NCBI GenBank assembly: GCA_000827205.1
Contig: KN832554.1
Location: forward strand, 2,962,690 to 3,026,689
Direction: 5' to 3'
Length of the DNA stretch: 64,000 nt
Source of the DNA: Plicaturopsis crispa FD-325 SS-3
Taxonomy: Eukaryota; Basidiomycota; Agaricomycetes; Amylocorticiales; Amylocorticiaceae
Shown: piece by piece, positions 1 through 12,312 of the stretch
Layout: the number at the start of each line of letters is the position of its first letter
How positions within the stretch are numbered: position 1 is the first letter of the stretch
Notes under the pieces: model-generated
What the model saw: only the letters and a program-made list of their open reading frames with translations
What the model was told of the DNA's origin: nothing
Database searches by the model: none
Translations under genes and position numbers: made by a program

Positions 1-2831
1 CTCCCAATACCTCCCGTTCTTCGGGGCGGTTGATCAAATATCGGCGGTGGCGAGCTCCCCGTGGAACTAGACGGTTCCGAAGGTGGCCGGCGACGCTCCT
101 CGAGAGATGGTCGACTTGATGTCGCCCTCGGAGATTCCATGGCACGCGAAAAAGAGGGAGATGAACCATCACCTCGCCGCGAGCTCGTACTACTTGCGAA
201 GCGTTGATGAGTAGAGGACTTCCCTTCGTCTACCGACCGAAGTGCAGGCGAGTATCCGTTCGTAGCATTGCCATAACTCGACGTCGGTGGTGGTGCAAAT
301 TGTTCTTGCTCGCTCTTAGTCGCTTTACGAATGCACACCGTTTTTCCGAGTTCCGTGACGCTGGCAGAGACGTGGCTTGCAGCTGCATCGAGTAGACTGA
401 CAGGAGCCATACCTGCACTCTGCGCATGCGTTTTGGACGCCGCAACGAGGTTGCTGAGGGTGGCCTCGGCGCGCTCGCGCAGGGCTCGCAAGGCTTCGGT
501 GTCTACCTCTGCTCGATCCTGGGAGGCACGCCGTTCAAATGCCCGGACATCATCAACAATGGCGGAGACGGCGTTGACAATAGCCTTCATGGGTGTAAGC
601 ACACGCGTCGGAGCATTGGAGCGGCCAGCGGTGAGGAGGGCGTCGACGCCGGAGAGGAATGCGGTGATATGTATGTCGAGAATTGCCCCGTCAGGAGAAA
701 CAGGTAGCTGGTCCTCGCCGTGCGATTTGGGTGCTTGAAGATAAAGCTGAGATGTCGCTGCATGGCAGAGTCAGCATATTGACGGTATGCATAGAATGAG
801 CTGAGCGTACCTTTCAGACTGCGTAGCTCTGTCTTGGCCTGTTCATATTTATGTTTGTACTCCTTCATCTGCAAATCGAGGTTGCGAATGACCGCAAGAT
901 CCGAGTCTTTGGCTGTCATGAGCTCATCATTCCTCCTGGACAAGTCCTCGAGCTCGCTCAGCAAGCCCTCCATGTCAGAACGGAGCTGGTCGATGATCTC
1001 TGCGTCTCCCTATTCGGCGTCGTCGATTTAGCCATAAATTTCGTTTAACGACGAGTTGCGAACGTACCCCGCCTGCGCGCTCCGCTTCGAGCTGCTCACA
1101 TCGATCTCGCAAGATCTGGAGCTCGTCGTCGTCTTCGCGTGATCGTCGAGCCTTGCCCTCCTTCAGGTCGGCAAGTTCTCTCTCTAGTACGCGCATGGTA
1201 TTGCTCTCTGCTTCTGCACGCTACACGAGAGATAAATATTAGAAATAAAACGTTCGGTCCAGAAAGCAAACATACCCGTCGCAAACCAGCAAGTTCCTCT
1301 TCCATTTGTCGGACGCGTTTCTCACCCTCGAGCCACTTCTGTTCACGCTCCTCAACATCCCCGAGATCCCGCTCGAGGCCCGTGATCTTGCTCTGCATCG
1401 TCGCGATCTTGAATTCGTATTCACGGCGCAAACGCTCCTGGTCTTCGCCCGACGCGCTTGCCCCGCGCGCTGCACCGCTGAGTCGTAACGGGCCCGTACC
1501 GCCGTTCGAGCGATCAGACGCGACCGACGCACGTCCAAATGACACTTTGTCGTAGTAATCGTCGCCGCTACGTTCTTCGGCGACCGCGTCGCCCTCGTCG
1601 TCAGATTCGCCGACGCCGCCCAACCGAGCGCGTAGTCCGCTGAGCCCGCTGAGCCCACCAATAGGCCCCGGGCTGTCGCGCTCCCGTTCGTCGAGCGCCG
1701 TACCAGAGCTCTCCCGCTCCCGTCCATACGGTACTTCGATCTCTTCCTCGGCGATAGTGCTCTTGTTCGGGATGATCATCCCGCTCGTCGCCGTTGCACT
1801 CTGAGCGTTCTCGCTTCCAGCGCTGCCGCTCACACTTGGCCGTCGAACGAAGTCGTCTGCGCTGGGCCGCCGTTCCGTGTCTTGCGACGCTTTGCGCCTT
1901 GACGACTCTCCACTTGTACGCCCAACGCCGCCATACGCATCCTCACTACGCCGCCCGCCGTATGTATCCTCACTCCGTCGCCCGCTGTAGGTGTCCTCGC
2001 TCCTTCGTCCACCATACTCTTCTCCGCTGGGCCGCCCACCTTCGCTTGCCTTCCGTCCATATCCACTTCCCCCATACCCGCTATCTCCCGTACGATCTTC
2101 CGGAACGCGCATGGGCGTCTGCTGTCGCGGCGAGGCTGGGTTAAAATCGGGAGAGGGGTAGTCATCGTATGCAGAGCGCGGCGAGAGCGGTGCACTGTCC
2201 GGAGGCTGTTGATACGTTAAACAGAGCCATGTATAGAACAGTAATCCACTCACCTCCTCCTTGAACTCCGGGTAACGTCGAACAAGCTCATAGTACACAT
2301 CACTAGAGAGGTCCTCGAAACGAGATGTCGGGAGTGTCGCAAGTTTTTGGCGAGCCTGATTTCGTTTCGGGTGGAAATCCGATCGAACGGGTAAGAAAGG
2401 AACTAGATCACAGTTAGTAGGGTTGAGTAGGACAACCAAACGGCATACCTTCGTTCTCGCTCGATGAGTTCTTCTTCCGTCTAACGAGTTCGTCGTACAC
2501 GTCCGTGGAAAGTTCCTGGAATTGCTGGCGCGTGAGCCGGGTGAGTTTCTGTCTTGCAGTCGCGCGCGAGTTTGCAGGTGCTAGAGAATCGTCAGCCCTG
2601 ACTCCTGGCACTAGAGAATAGTGCCTCACCTCGTGCGAGGTACGCGGCAAGATATTTGCTGAGCTCGTCAAAATGTGTCCTAGCAATTATGCGAGGATCT
2701 AAGGATGGAACGGCGGGCGCAGCAGAGCCATTGATCGGTCGATACGAGTCGGTACGATAGTTGGATATGCCCGAGAACGCTGTCGGTGTCGGCGACGGTG
2801 CGCGGTTGCTTGCAGATGGCCCGCGTTTCAT
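1..2831 (-). CDS. SPA2: Spa2-like polarisome scaffold protein (3' end off window)
   Basis: Polarity scaffold of the hyphal tip and bud neck; in yeast Spa2 binds formin, Pea2 and MAPK components through N-terminal Spa2 homology repeats. Two such repeats are visible: one with ARQKLTRLTRQQFQELSTDV (about 2550-2480) and one with ARQKLATLPTSRFEDLSSDV (about 2375-2315). A disordered Ser/Arg/Gly-rich segment follows, including a tandem RRSED(T/A)Y(S/G)GG repeat near 2020-1925. Then come heptad-rich coiled coils (about 1450-830) and a more globular C-terminal part containing KAIVNAVSAIVDDVRAFE (about 590-520), as in Spa2 C-termini. The start at 2831 (MKRGPSAS) is chosen because the upstream residues are hydrophobic and look untranslated. 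Introns interrupt both repeats and the coiled coil. The frame stays open to base 1, so the 3' end is missing. Family assignment is firm, exon ends less so. Confidence 0.85.
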
Positions 2832-3294
2832 GGCGAGACAATGGCGGTAGGAGATGAAGACCGCAGAAAGGCGAAGCACAGAGACAAGCAAGATACACGC
2901 TGTTGCAATGCGGTTCACTTTCGGCGCCCAGCCTGCTAGCGGAGCTTGAATTGTCTATAACAATGTTGTAGTCTTCATTACGATCTGAGCTTCAAAGCTT
3001 CAAACTTTACAACCTGGTTGTAATCTTCACTGCAGCTGGCGATCTTGACATCAGTACACTTGTACTCGTTCGATCCCAAATAATGTGTCCAGAGCAGTTC
3101 CAGAGCATCCTGAGCATCCCACGACGGCGCAGTTTCGTTCGTACTGCTCTGCATTACTGGCGCTAATCTACAGGGGAAAAATACAGTTCTTAGTACTCTA
3201 CAACAAGATTCCAATCAACACATCCCAAGACAACGCGCTTGCAACAGATTGCGAGACTAGCTCACTGCCCCAGGTTATAGTTGCACGGCAAAGC
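2832..3294. other. Spacer between SPA2 start and PCH2 stop
   Basis: Holds the SPA2 promoter/5' UTR and the PCH2 3' flank. Short open frames occur (for example 2978-3214 minus) but none has recognisable protein character or splice partners. I see no gene here. Confidence 0.5.
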
Positions 3295-5204
3295 TTATAG
3301 CGCGTCTAGTTTCTCCTGCTCGGTCGCCTGGTCCTCGACGACCTTTTCCATGGCCTCCAGCCAGACTTCAACATCAGCCGCGCCCGTCGCGTCGCCATCC
3401 TCTTGGGCGGCAAACCCGTTGCTTTTGTTGTGATGCTGTTTTCCTCCGTTAGTTGCGGTGGTAGACTCTGGAGAGACGGATAGGCGGCTGAATCCGAGTC
3501 CAATATAGCGTGCGAGGGCAAGGACGGGTAGGCGGCGCAGGGCACGGCCTGACATGCGTTGTTTCTAAATATTGAGGAAGGCAGTAAGCATTTATGAACG
3601 GATTGTGAAGGAACGCGACAGACCCGACAACGTGCTGACAGTGCTAAAAGTTTGGTGGCTACATGCTTCGTCTTGTTACGTGCTTGGTCGGCGAAAGATG
3701 TAGTTGATTCTGCCGACAACCGCTCAAAGAGCTTGGCCTGGGCGAGCGTAGGAACGTCCTGAGTCGCAGGGATCACATATAAGCTTTTGTACACACGGAT
3801 AGAGGATGAGTGCGTGTGTGTTTCGTACCACTGCGTTGATCAGTCCCTTGCCTATGATCTCGGATAGCGAGCCTCTGAGAATCTCGTAGATGGCTTCGCT
3901 TGGTGGGAGATCGACGTATTGGATGATGTCTGCGCGGTCAACAAACGCAGAATCTACATATCCGTCAATATCCAGGAATGGAGTCGATGCAATAACAGAG
4001 GTATACCGATGGCTTTCACGAGGTTACTGGTGGACATGACGAGGACATTCTTGCGGTGCTTCAATTTGTCGAGTTGGGTTAATAATGCATTTACCACCTG
4101 TGGACAAGGGGGTAAGCAGCAGTTTGGGAAGACATGCATGCTCTTACACGCAATCCATCAGAGGGCTCGGTTCCCGCCATAGCACCAGCCCGTGCAGCTG
4201 TCAATGATTCTACTTCATCTAAGAAAACCACAGTAATCAGTAAAAATGGACCATAAGTGTGGACGAGTTAATAATACCAATAAGTACAACGACGAACGTA
4301 TCTTCCTCGTCAATTAATTCATTTATGCTGGCAAAAAGGCGCTGGACGAGCTTCCCGGACTCGGAGAACCACCGGGAGAATAAAGAATGCGAATTGATTT
4401 CTAGAAGGCGTGAATGAGGGTAACTTCAAGTGGGAAGATGTTCAGCTACAGTTGTACATGAAATAGAATATTGAGCTTACCGATGCGACAGACGAATGGA
4501 AAGTTTTTGGGCAAGAGCACGGCACAGCGAGGTTTTGCCAGTACCGGGTGGACCGTGCAGCAATATGACACGATTCCAGGAGACGAGGTTGACTACAGAT
4601 CTCGACCGGTGAGGTCGATCAGCAAGGTGATAGAACGGGGCGCTTACAATCTACATTTGCGTCACTCAATATTAGCGTGGCATGTATATATTCGAGCAAT
4701 TTCAGCTTGATGTCGTCCGAGTATATCAAACTGTCCCAAAGGCCATCCCATCCGCGGTTTGGAAGCTCGCACACGGTCGCGGCCATTACCTCCTCCGCGC
4801 CATCGTCTCCGCCACCGCTCATCTCTTCAAACGCGTCGCCATCGGAAGGCTGATAAACGTGTATCTTGAAAGCAATTTCATCGAGCGGCAGAGATGTGGA
4901 CGGACACGCGGATTCGGACGCGACGATGCGTTCTACGGATGAGGCCAACGTCGGAACCTCCTCCCAGCCTTGAATAGTAGAGGGCAGGTAGATTCTGTCG
5001 CACGAGGACGTAAGATAAGAGTGCACAAGGTGTCTGATGGTATCATGTCGCGTCGTAGCCTTCAAAGAAACGCGAACTTCGACTGTGGTAATAGGTCAGT
5101 TGCGGTGCCTTGAGATGGGCTCCGAAGCAGAGCTCACTGTGCACAGTCCATATCTTGACGGGAGTCGGTTTGATTTCGTCTTTGAGAGGAGATGGGGGTG
5201 CCAT
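3295..5204 (-). CDS. PCH2: AAA+ ATPase Pch2/TRIP13 (HORMA remodeller)
   Basis: Hexameric AAA+ ATPase that unfolds HORMA-domain proteins (Hop1 in meiosis, Mad2 in the spindle checkpoint). Visible in order: an N-terminal domain; the linker [18 protein letters not shown] (about 4735-4685), very close to animal TRIP13; Walker [12 protein letters not shown] (about 4555-4525); Walker [14 protein letters not shown], split by an intron near 4215-4280; AGTEPSDG and [17 protein letters not shown] (about 4180-4050); sensor-1 STSN; the arginine-finger region FVDRAD (about 3940); and the C-terminal lid [16 protein letters not shown] (about 3550-3505). The lid holds a roughly 30-residue polar insertion (about 3480-3380) that I do not recall in TRIP13. 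The start at 5204 ([10 protein letters not shown]) precedes the first conserved block. It is divergent from STU1 with 232 bp between start codons. Confidence 0.93.
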
Positions 5205-5436
5205 TGTAACGTCTCTAGAGTGCTGGGATTTTACTGACATCGAAGAGCAAAAGACAACAAAAAACGAAAAAGAAAGACGCGCTGGTGAATCGACAACCGT
5301 TGGCGCGTCTTCAAAGTAAAGTTCCACGTGGTTGCGAACGGTGACCGGTGGCGCGTGCACAATCGCCACTTCTTCCGTTGATAATTCAGACTCTGGCAGG
5401 TCCAAGTTTTCTCTTCCTGCCCGCCATCTGTCCGCC
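5205..5436. promoter_or_regulatory. Divergent promoter PCH2/STU1
   Basis: 232 bp between the two start codons, which must hold both 5' UTRs and promoters. No clear TATA box. The placement follows from the gene models only. Confidence 0.5.
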
Positions 5437-8400
5437 ATGGAGGACGACGCGACAATAGACCGCCTGGTCAATCAGTGCAAAAGTAGCGGTGCGCACTATT
5501 CTACAGCTCTCGCGCTCGCTTACTGAAAGGCGCGCACTCCGCAGATATCGATGTCAGAGTTGACGCAGTCACAAAATTACAAGCCGAGTGTGAAGCAGGG
5601 CTAGAGGTCTGTCGTGTCCTCTCTGGTTGTGCTCGTGTACGATCTAAAAACGTCGTGCTTGTGTAGATAACAGACCCTGAGCCTCTCATCTCTGCCTTGA
5701 AAACATGCCTAAGGACGCCCAACCAACACTTGACGACCGCCACGCTTTCCGCCCTGCCACCACTTATACCTCTCCTCATTTCACGGAATGTATCGCAACC
5801 CCAAATGCCTGTTGCCTCTGCTTCATCCTCCACTTCGTCGACTAGCCCGGGTTCCGTGGTAGACGCCATGACACTGCGACAGGTCTTGATGGCGTTTCTC
5901 CCCGCTGGAGGTGTCCTTGAACGCTTGGGTGACAGTAGGGAGAAAGCCAAGGAGAAAGCGCGTGAGACGCTAGTAGTCATTGGTGGACTAGCATATCGCT
6001 CTGCGGCTCCGGGATCGGTGTCAAGCAAGAAAGAAGGGAAAGGTCCCGAAACACCGATCATGTTGTTCGAAAGGTTCCTCAGGGAGGGTGGGCTTGGTAG
6101 TAAAGTGTGGAAAGTGAGAGAGCAGGTAAGAGAGTCAATGCGCCTGTCGGGCTTAACAACACTCATTTGTCTACTAGAGCATTCTGACTTTGGTTCATAT
6201 CCGCCGGGCACACCACCTTTTTCCCATTCGTCCTTACCTTCCGCAACTCGTAGATGCGCTCGAGGACACGGACGCTCACGTACGCGAATGCGCGCGCCAG
6301 TCGGTCGTTGAACTCTTCACGGGCCCTGGCGTTTCGGACGCCGCGCGCGCAGATCTGAAGAAAGAAATGACAAAGAAGGGCGTGCGTAAAACTATAGTAG
6401 ACGGCGTTCTATCCAAAGTCCTGGCAGGTGCGAGCTACCCGCAGAGCGAGGGTAGCGAGAACGGGGATGCCGCAGGACCGAAGGCGTACGTCCCGCCAAG
6501 CTTGGCATTGCAAGGGAGACGCCCCACAGGTGGAACGAACGCGGGTGGAATAGCTAGGACGGTGAGTCACGGTAGCGTGAGGGACTTGTCAAGACCCGCC
6601 AGTCGTGCAGCCGGATCTCCGCCGATGCCGCCGCCGCCCGAGACCTCTGGTCCCGATGTTCGTCCTGTCTACGTGAGTTCTTTCCTGCAATACCGCGGAA
6701 ATAATAAATATCAAGTGGCGAATTTTTCAGATTGCATCGACTCGAGATCTGGAGCACGAGTTCGAAGGGATGATCAAAGCTTTTGAGGTTTGTGCATTTG
6801 CTATGAATTGAATTCGGGTAGAGGCTCACCGTCATATAGGGCAAAGAAACCGAACACAACTGGCTAGCCCGTGAACAGTCCATTCAAAGGGTGAGGGGGA
6901 TGCTTAAGGGTGATGTGCATGTGCGATACACAGACGTCTTGCTTGCCTGTCTGAAGGAAAGCTTCATAAAAGATTCCTTGAAGGCCGTGCGTCATTTTAT
7001 CCTCTTCCTTGATGAAGATAGATGATAAACGAATGTTTTGAATATAGTTGGCGAGTTTGCGGACAACTGTTTCTGCTAATACCGCCTCTCTCTACGCGGA
7101 ACTTGCAATTGCCTTGGGACCAGCACTCGACCCATGGACAGACATCCTGCTAACAAACCTGCTCAAAATGGCTGGTTTTACGAAGAAAATAGCGGCGCAA
7201 CAGTCCCAGGCTTCGGTCACCACCGTCATCACCAATACCTCCGCCCAACCGCGTATAGTTCTCCCTCTACTGTGGAACACGATTCAAGAAAAGACGGTTC
7301 AAGCGCGGGCATTCGCAGTCGCACATGTCAAGAACTACATCGAAGTGCATGGCTCCCGCTCAAAACATGCCATCGAGGGCTCGGGCGGCCTCGACATCCT
7401 GGAAAAAATGATGAAACGTTCCCTCGATGACGCTAATCCCACAGTCCGCGACAGTGCGAGGGTGTGCTTCTGGGTATTTGAGGCAGTGTGGCCTGAGAGA
7501 GGAATTGTGATCCTCGATGGCCTAGGCACACATGCGCGCAAGGAGCTCGAAAAAGTATGTCCCAATCCAGAGCGTGCTGCCGCGGTCCTGCCACCCGCTA
7601 CCCCGAAGACCACGAAGAAAACCAGTGTGTCCGCCGCGATTGCTGCCAGCCGTGCAAAGGCTAAAGCAATTGCAAATGCTCCTCCGACATTGAGGCACCA
7701 GGCTACGTCTACATCACATGCGGTACGCGCTACGTCGCCCCCTTTGAAGCGTGCTCCATCACCGTCGGTGTCGAGGAGTCCAACGTCTGGCCCGTCGTCG
7801 CCCAGCAGGATTCGTTCCTCTCTTTCCTCACCCCCAAGTCCCCCTCGGTCTCGTGTAGTCTCTAGCTCCAGTGTCGCTCGCTCAACGAGTAGCGGAGCCC
7901 CGGGTACACACTCCCGCACTGCATCAGGGAACATACGTTCGGCATCCCCATCTCCCGTCGACCAATCTACGTTCCGCCGCCGGACCTCGTCTCCGCTTGC
8001 ATCGCCCACTGGCCCGAATCGTCAATCTGTCATACATACCACCGGTTCAGTACCATTGCATACGAACGGGGTCCATGTCTCACCGACCCCGCGACAAACA
8101 AATGGTCGATCTTCTGTGGCTATCCCTGTTCCGCCGCGGCATTCGCTATTTAACGGGATGCAAGGTACAGGGGACGATGAATCACTCCTCCTTGCTACTG
8201 CAATACCCATACCCGAAGACAGCGACTCCGATAATGACGACTCGGTCAATCTTATGTCTTTCTCGACTCCCTTCGAGCTTTACCCGCCCAAAGTTCATAG
8301 CGCTGGTAAAAGTTCCCCAGCACCGCTATCGCCTGCTCCCAAGTCTACATCCCAAATAATGTCCTCCCCCAGGTCTGCACCAGGGGTATCGAACGCTTTA

Positions 8401-9970
8401 TCAACTGGCTCCCCGCCACCTGGGCAGTCCGAGCCTATCATCGAAGATGCTATGCGGGCGCGTGCCGAGCAGGCAGAGAGCGCGGCTGATCGTCTCCTAG
8501 AGCTCGTAGACCCCGAAGAAGACGGTCAGAACTATTCGACAATCCCGTCATCCCTTTTAATGGGCAGCGGACGTGGGGCGCCAAAGTCAAGCACTAAGGC
8601 TGCGCCAGCGCCTGTTGTTCGAGCACATGTTCTCCCCCCTGTGACGCCAATCAACAGGAATGCGCAGATTCTGAGGCAGGCTGCATTGTTCAAGAATAGT
8701 CCGGCCCAGAACGGGTCATCCGCTTCTCTCATGAACGTCCTCAAAGACCGAAGAGACGAAACGGGATGGTGGCTAAAGCGCATGTCGAGTGAGTGTCTAC
8801 GCTGCATTTGATGTACTAGTTCACTGATACTCACTGTACTAGTCGTTGAGCACGGAACACCACTGAAGGCTGTCCAAGCTGAAGACCGCGTGCAAGAGCT
8901 ACAGACCTATATTGCCGCTTTGGAGAACGGCGATGCAAGCATCCGTGTTCTCCAGAAGTTGGCTCTCCTATGCATAGAGAACCCTGTCATGGAACCGCCC
9001 TCGCCGACGAGTTCAGTGTATACACCCGCGAGTCCTTCGCCCTTCATATTAACGTCAAGAGCGCTTCCTTCACTCCACCCCGACATGTGGACAAATGACA
9101 AAAGTTTCGAACGGCTATTCAATGCTCTGATCAAATTCTTGGATCCGTCTCAGGTATTTACCCCAAACCAATCAAGGCTACAGTTGACATTGACAGTGTC
9201 TTCATAGGCGGAGGATCAGCTCGAGCACGGTCTGATTGTTCTCTGGGAGATGCTAGAAAACCAGGCGCCGAACATCGAAGGACGCGAAGCGGATATCTTT
9301 TCCGTTCTGCTGAAAGTCCGTTATTGCAGTAAGCTCAACGTAAGCCTCTATCTCTGCTCTTTCTTGCGCCAACTGTGCTCAACGTTGCCCATGTCAGGTC
9401 CTTGAGGCCACCAATACCATTCGGGATGCCCTGACAGCCCGTATCGAACCTGTGTACGGGCTGACGACAATGCACGCCAGCCTCCGGGCATTCCATGCAG
9501 AGGCTCCTCCATCCTTCTCTGATGCTGACGCGAAGGCAGCGACGTATGCATTTGGGCTCGTCGCTCTTGGTAAGTTCATCCTGAGGCTTCCAGACGAGAT
9601 TTTGGAGGAAGAACTTCCCCGTTTGAAGGCAACGCTCATTTCGGTTCGTGACTTACTTACCGATACCGGATGAATATTTTGACTGATGATGCGACAGGCG
9701 CTCAACGACAAATCCTCCTTGGTTGTGCGTGAATCGGCCGCGGCATCTATCATCGCGGCTCAGCTCGTCCTCCGTGACGAGACGCACCTCTTCACCCTCC
9801 TTGACGGTTTGGCAGACGAAAAGAAGAATCTACTCACGTACCTGTTCGACAAGCACGGTGCGCGTGGGTTGAGCGCTGCGCCCGGTCCGTCTGACATGGA
9901 CAAGCTCGAGAAGGAGATGCGGCGCCTTGACACCAGAACCAGCACACCCCCGAGACCGATTGCAGCATGA
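5437..9970 (+). CDS. STU1: CLASP family microtubule-stabilising protein Stu1
   Basis: CLASP proteins bind tubulin through TOG/HEAT domains, rescue microtubules and are needed for spindle integrity. The first exon begins MEDDATIDRLVNQCKS; the next start with ADIDVRVDAVTKLQAE and ITDPEPLISALKTCL, a HEAT-type helix pair. A CLASP_N-like TOG array follows, containing PYLPQLVDALEDTDAHVREC (about 6230-6290) and PLLWNTIQEKTVQARAFAV (about 7265-7320). A long Ser/Pro/Arg-rich basic linker (about 7560-8760) resembles the microtubule-binding linker of CLASPs. C-terminal HEAT repeats run from about 8850 to the stop (TPPRPIAA). Introns are short and dense in the 5' and 3' parts, while a single exon spans roughly 7050-8790. 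Length and domain order match fungal Stu1. The exact start rests on the Kozak-like context GCCATGG. Confidence 0.88.
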
Positions 9971-10266
9971 TTTTCCGCATCTATGTTCTTAGACTTTTGA
10001 ACTGTCCTAGGCTACCGTTATGCACGACCGTTTTCTTATGTTTTCTTGTTCTCTCTTTATTGTGTTTTCTGTACGACCCTCACGACCCTCACTTTACATA
10101 TCTTCCCACTGGCTTGTCTCAATTGTATGATTATGCTTGCAATAATACGGGTAATCAATTTCTTGACTGAAGATAACGCCGCTGCACGAAACAGAATCGT
10201 ATTAAATAAATTGTCCAGTGGTAGCTTGAGTAGGGATGCTCTGCGAGTTCGATGCGAGCGCAAAGG
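9971..10266. terminator. Convergent 3' flanks of STU1 and PCP1
   Basis: About 300 bp between two convergent stop codons. It is AT-richer than its flanks and holds pyrimidine runs; it must contain both polyadenylation regions. I see no gene. Confidence 0.4.
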
Positions 10267-11521
10267 CTATAGCAGTCTCAGGCGCCGAGCGATGAAATAA
10301 CCAATTCCGCTCAAAACACCGCCTACATGGCCTCCGTGATCTGTCCCGCTTTCCTATAACGAATGCACAGTAAGGATCAAATGCGAGACAACCTGGGTGG
10401 CACAAACCTCTCCACGCAGCGTTCGGAAGCTATCGTATGCGAAAAGTCCCGACACGCACGCCCAAGCAGGGACAGGTATTACGCCGAAGAATAGAAATTT
10501 GGATGTGGGGCTGACGCAGGCTAGCAGCGCCATGACCGCGTATATCGCACCTGCGGCAATGTTACCGCTGAGGTTGATGATGCAGGAAGAAAGGACGTAC
10601 CACTGGCGCCGTGACTATGGGCGTCTTTACGCATCTCGTTCGTGCTGAACAATTTGACTCCTTGGCTGAAGAGGGACGACGCAATGGAACCTGTTCGTCA
10701 ATCATCGTCAATTATGAAGCCACAGATCCCGAAGTCTGGTCACTTTCCTCCGAGGTAGAGTATCAGGAACTGTTTGTTCCCGAGCATTTCAAGCACAGGC
10801 AACGCCATGAACCAAAATGTGAAACCATTGAACAGTATGTGGTCAAATTTGTAGTGGGAGAACGCAGATGTCAAGAGGGTCCAGCTGAGATGGATTCGTT
10901 AGCTGGCAGTAGCCCAGTTAAAAGAGGTACACACATCCGTCCTTCTTTGAGGTTCCGCATACTACACATAAAATTATTGCGCAAGAATCGCAGTAAGGCA
11001 GGATCCCCATCCTATGGTGCCCTGTTAACTAGACATATTGGAGAAATGAGTAGGGTACGCGCCTTGGCTGAGATCTGCGCCAATTGCCACAGTCCAAAGA
11101 TCACACCGTTGGCAGCGATAATGCCGTAGAATATGGCAGAACTTGGAATGTCGTCGATGGACGAACGGCGACCCCCTCCGGACGGTCGGCGTACATTGCG
11201 ATGCGTCGCGTTCCGCGCAGAACTGGTGGAGAATGGCAATGTCCCGCCATTCTGTGAGCGTGCTAGCCGTGCGATACCTAACGGGAGTGATGTGGTTGTC
11301 GATTTCACCATACACAATGGTGAACGATGAAAACACGGCGTGTTTAATGCAGCCAGCTTGCTGCTGCTAGTGAGTCTTGTCGCGCTTGCGAGATGTACTC
11401 CTCGCGTAGTCGGACTTGCAGCATTTAGTATAGCATTCGTGAGTGAGCGCGAATAGATGCCTTTCCATAGTGTGGATGTGCCATGAAAGCTATAGCTGCG
11501 TTGAAGCAAGGAGGAGGCCAT
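10267..11521 (-). CDS. PCP1: Mitochondrial rhomboid protease (Pcp1/PARL type)
   Basis: Intramembrane serine protease of the inner mitochondrial membrane; the yeast enzyme processes Mgm1 and Ccp1. The N-terminus (MASSLLQRSYSFHGTSTLWK) is basic, hydroxylated and free of acids, as a targeting sequence should be. A first transmembrane helix carries SAIFYGIIAANGVIFGLWQL (about 11130-11075). The core reads LTSAFSHYKFDHILFNG, then the serine active site SHGASGAIYAVMALL, with an intron between the codons of GASG and GAIYA (about 10605-10555). The catalytic histidine lies in TDHGGHVGGVLSGIGYF (about 10340-10290). Both catalytic residues are present, so it should be active. An in-frame ATG lies further upstream, but the start at 11521 gives the cleaner presequence. 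It is divergent from TRS20. Confidence 0.9.
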
Positions 11522-11603
11522 GGTCTGGCCATGGTGGCGCGAGTTTCGGATGTAGTTTCTTTGGTCAGTCGCGCTCGCTGTTCCTAACGGCGACCACGAC
11601 ACT
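11522..11603. promoter_or_regulatory. Very short divergent promoter PCP1/TRS20
   Basis: Only 82 bp separate the start codons of the rhomboid gene (minus) and TRS20 (plus). Both 5' UTRs must fit here, or transcripts overlap. An upstream in-frame ATG of PCP1 even lies close to the TRS20 start. Confidence 0.55.
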
Positions 11604-12312
11604 ATGTCACATCACCTTTTCCTGCTATCGCCGTCGGACACGCCGCTTTACAGTCTTACGCATTATTCTTCCAAGCCTGTACAGTCGACAGCGTCACCGC
11701 TCTCGTCTAATCTGCCGACATGGTCGACATCTGCCTTTGCCGGAACGTTGACTGCACTTTCTGGCGCGTCAAGCGCAACACAGTCTCACCACATACCTGG
11801 CGGAGGTGCTCGAATGGGAGGTGGTCAAGATAGGCATGTCATACAGATGATTGCGAATGCTAGCTTAGACGTTGTGGAGGAGGTCATGCGGAAGGACAAC
11901 GCTATGTTCGCTTGCTCTTCAATACCGTGTTCTCTTGAGGCTGACGCGCGTATCTGTCAAGGTATCTGAAGTCCGTCGATAAGTTCAATGAATGGACGAT
12001 ATCCGCCTTCATTACCCCTGGCAGTAAGTTGCCGCTGACCGGTCAAGCAGAATGGTGGAATTGAATCGTATACAGATATGAAATTTATACTGCTACACGA
12101 ATCCAAGAACGACGACGGCATCAAGTCGTTCTTCAACGACGTTTGGGAGCTCTATGTCAAGGTGAGTAGCCCTATCTGTCCCGTGTGTCCCAAACATGAC
12201 TTGCCCTTGATTCGCGTAGACAATGTTGAATCCCTTCCACACGGCGCACACACCCATACGAAGCACCGTGTTCGACACGCGTGTACGCGCTAGCGCGAAA
12301 AAGCATTTATGA
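11604..12312 (+). CDS. TRS20: TRAPP subunit Trs20 / sedlin (TRAPPC2)
   Basis: Longin-fold core subunit of the TRAPP tethering complexes in ER-Golgi traffic and autophagy. Four exons join cleanly: [18 protein letters not shown]..., then [20 protein letters not shown], then [20 protein letters not shown], then [15 protein letters not shown] ending SAKKHL. The last three blocks are nearly diagnostic for sedlin. The first intron has the unusual donor GTTCGC, and joining there restores [11 protein letters not shown]. Compared with human sedlin, a Ser/Thr/Gly-rich insertion of roughly 40 residues sits between the first two strands (about 11660-11820). Function should be conserved; the insertion looks like a disordered loop. 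Confidence 0.9.

Noticed and set aside
5501-6211. 236-codon minus-strand frame opposite STU1
   Set aside because: Complement of TOG-domain exons that read as HEAT repeats on the plus strand.
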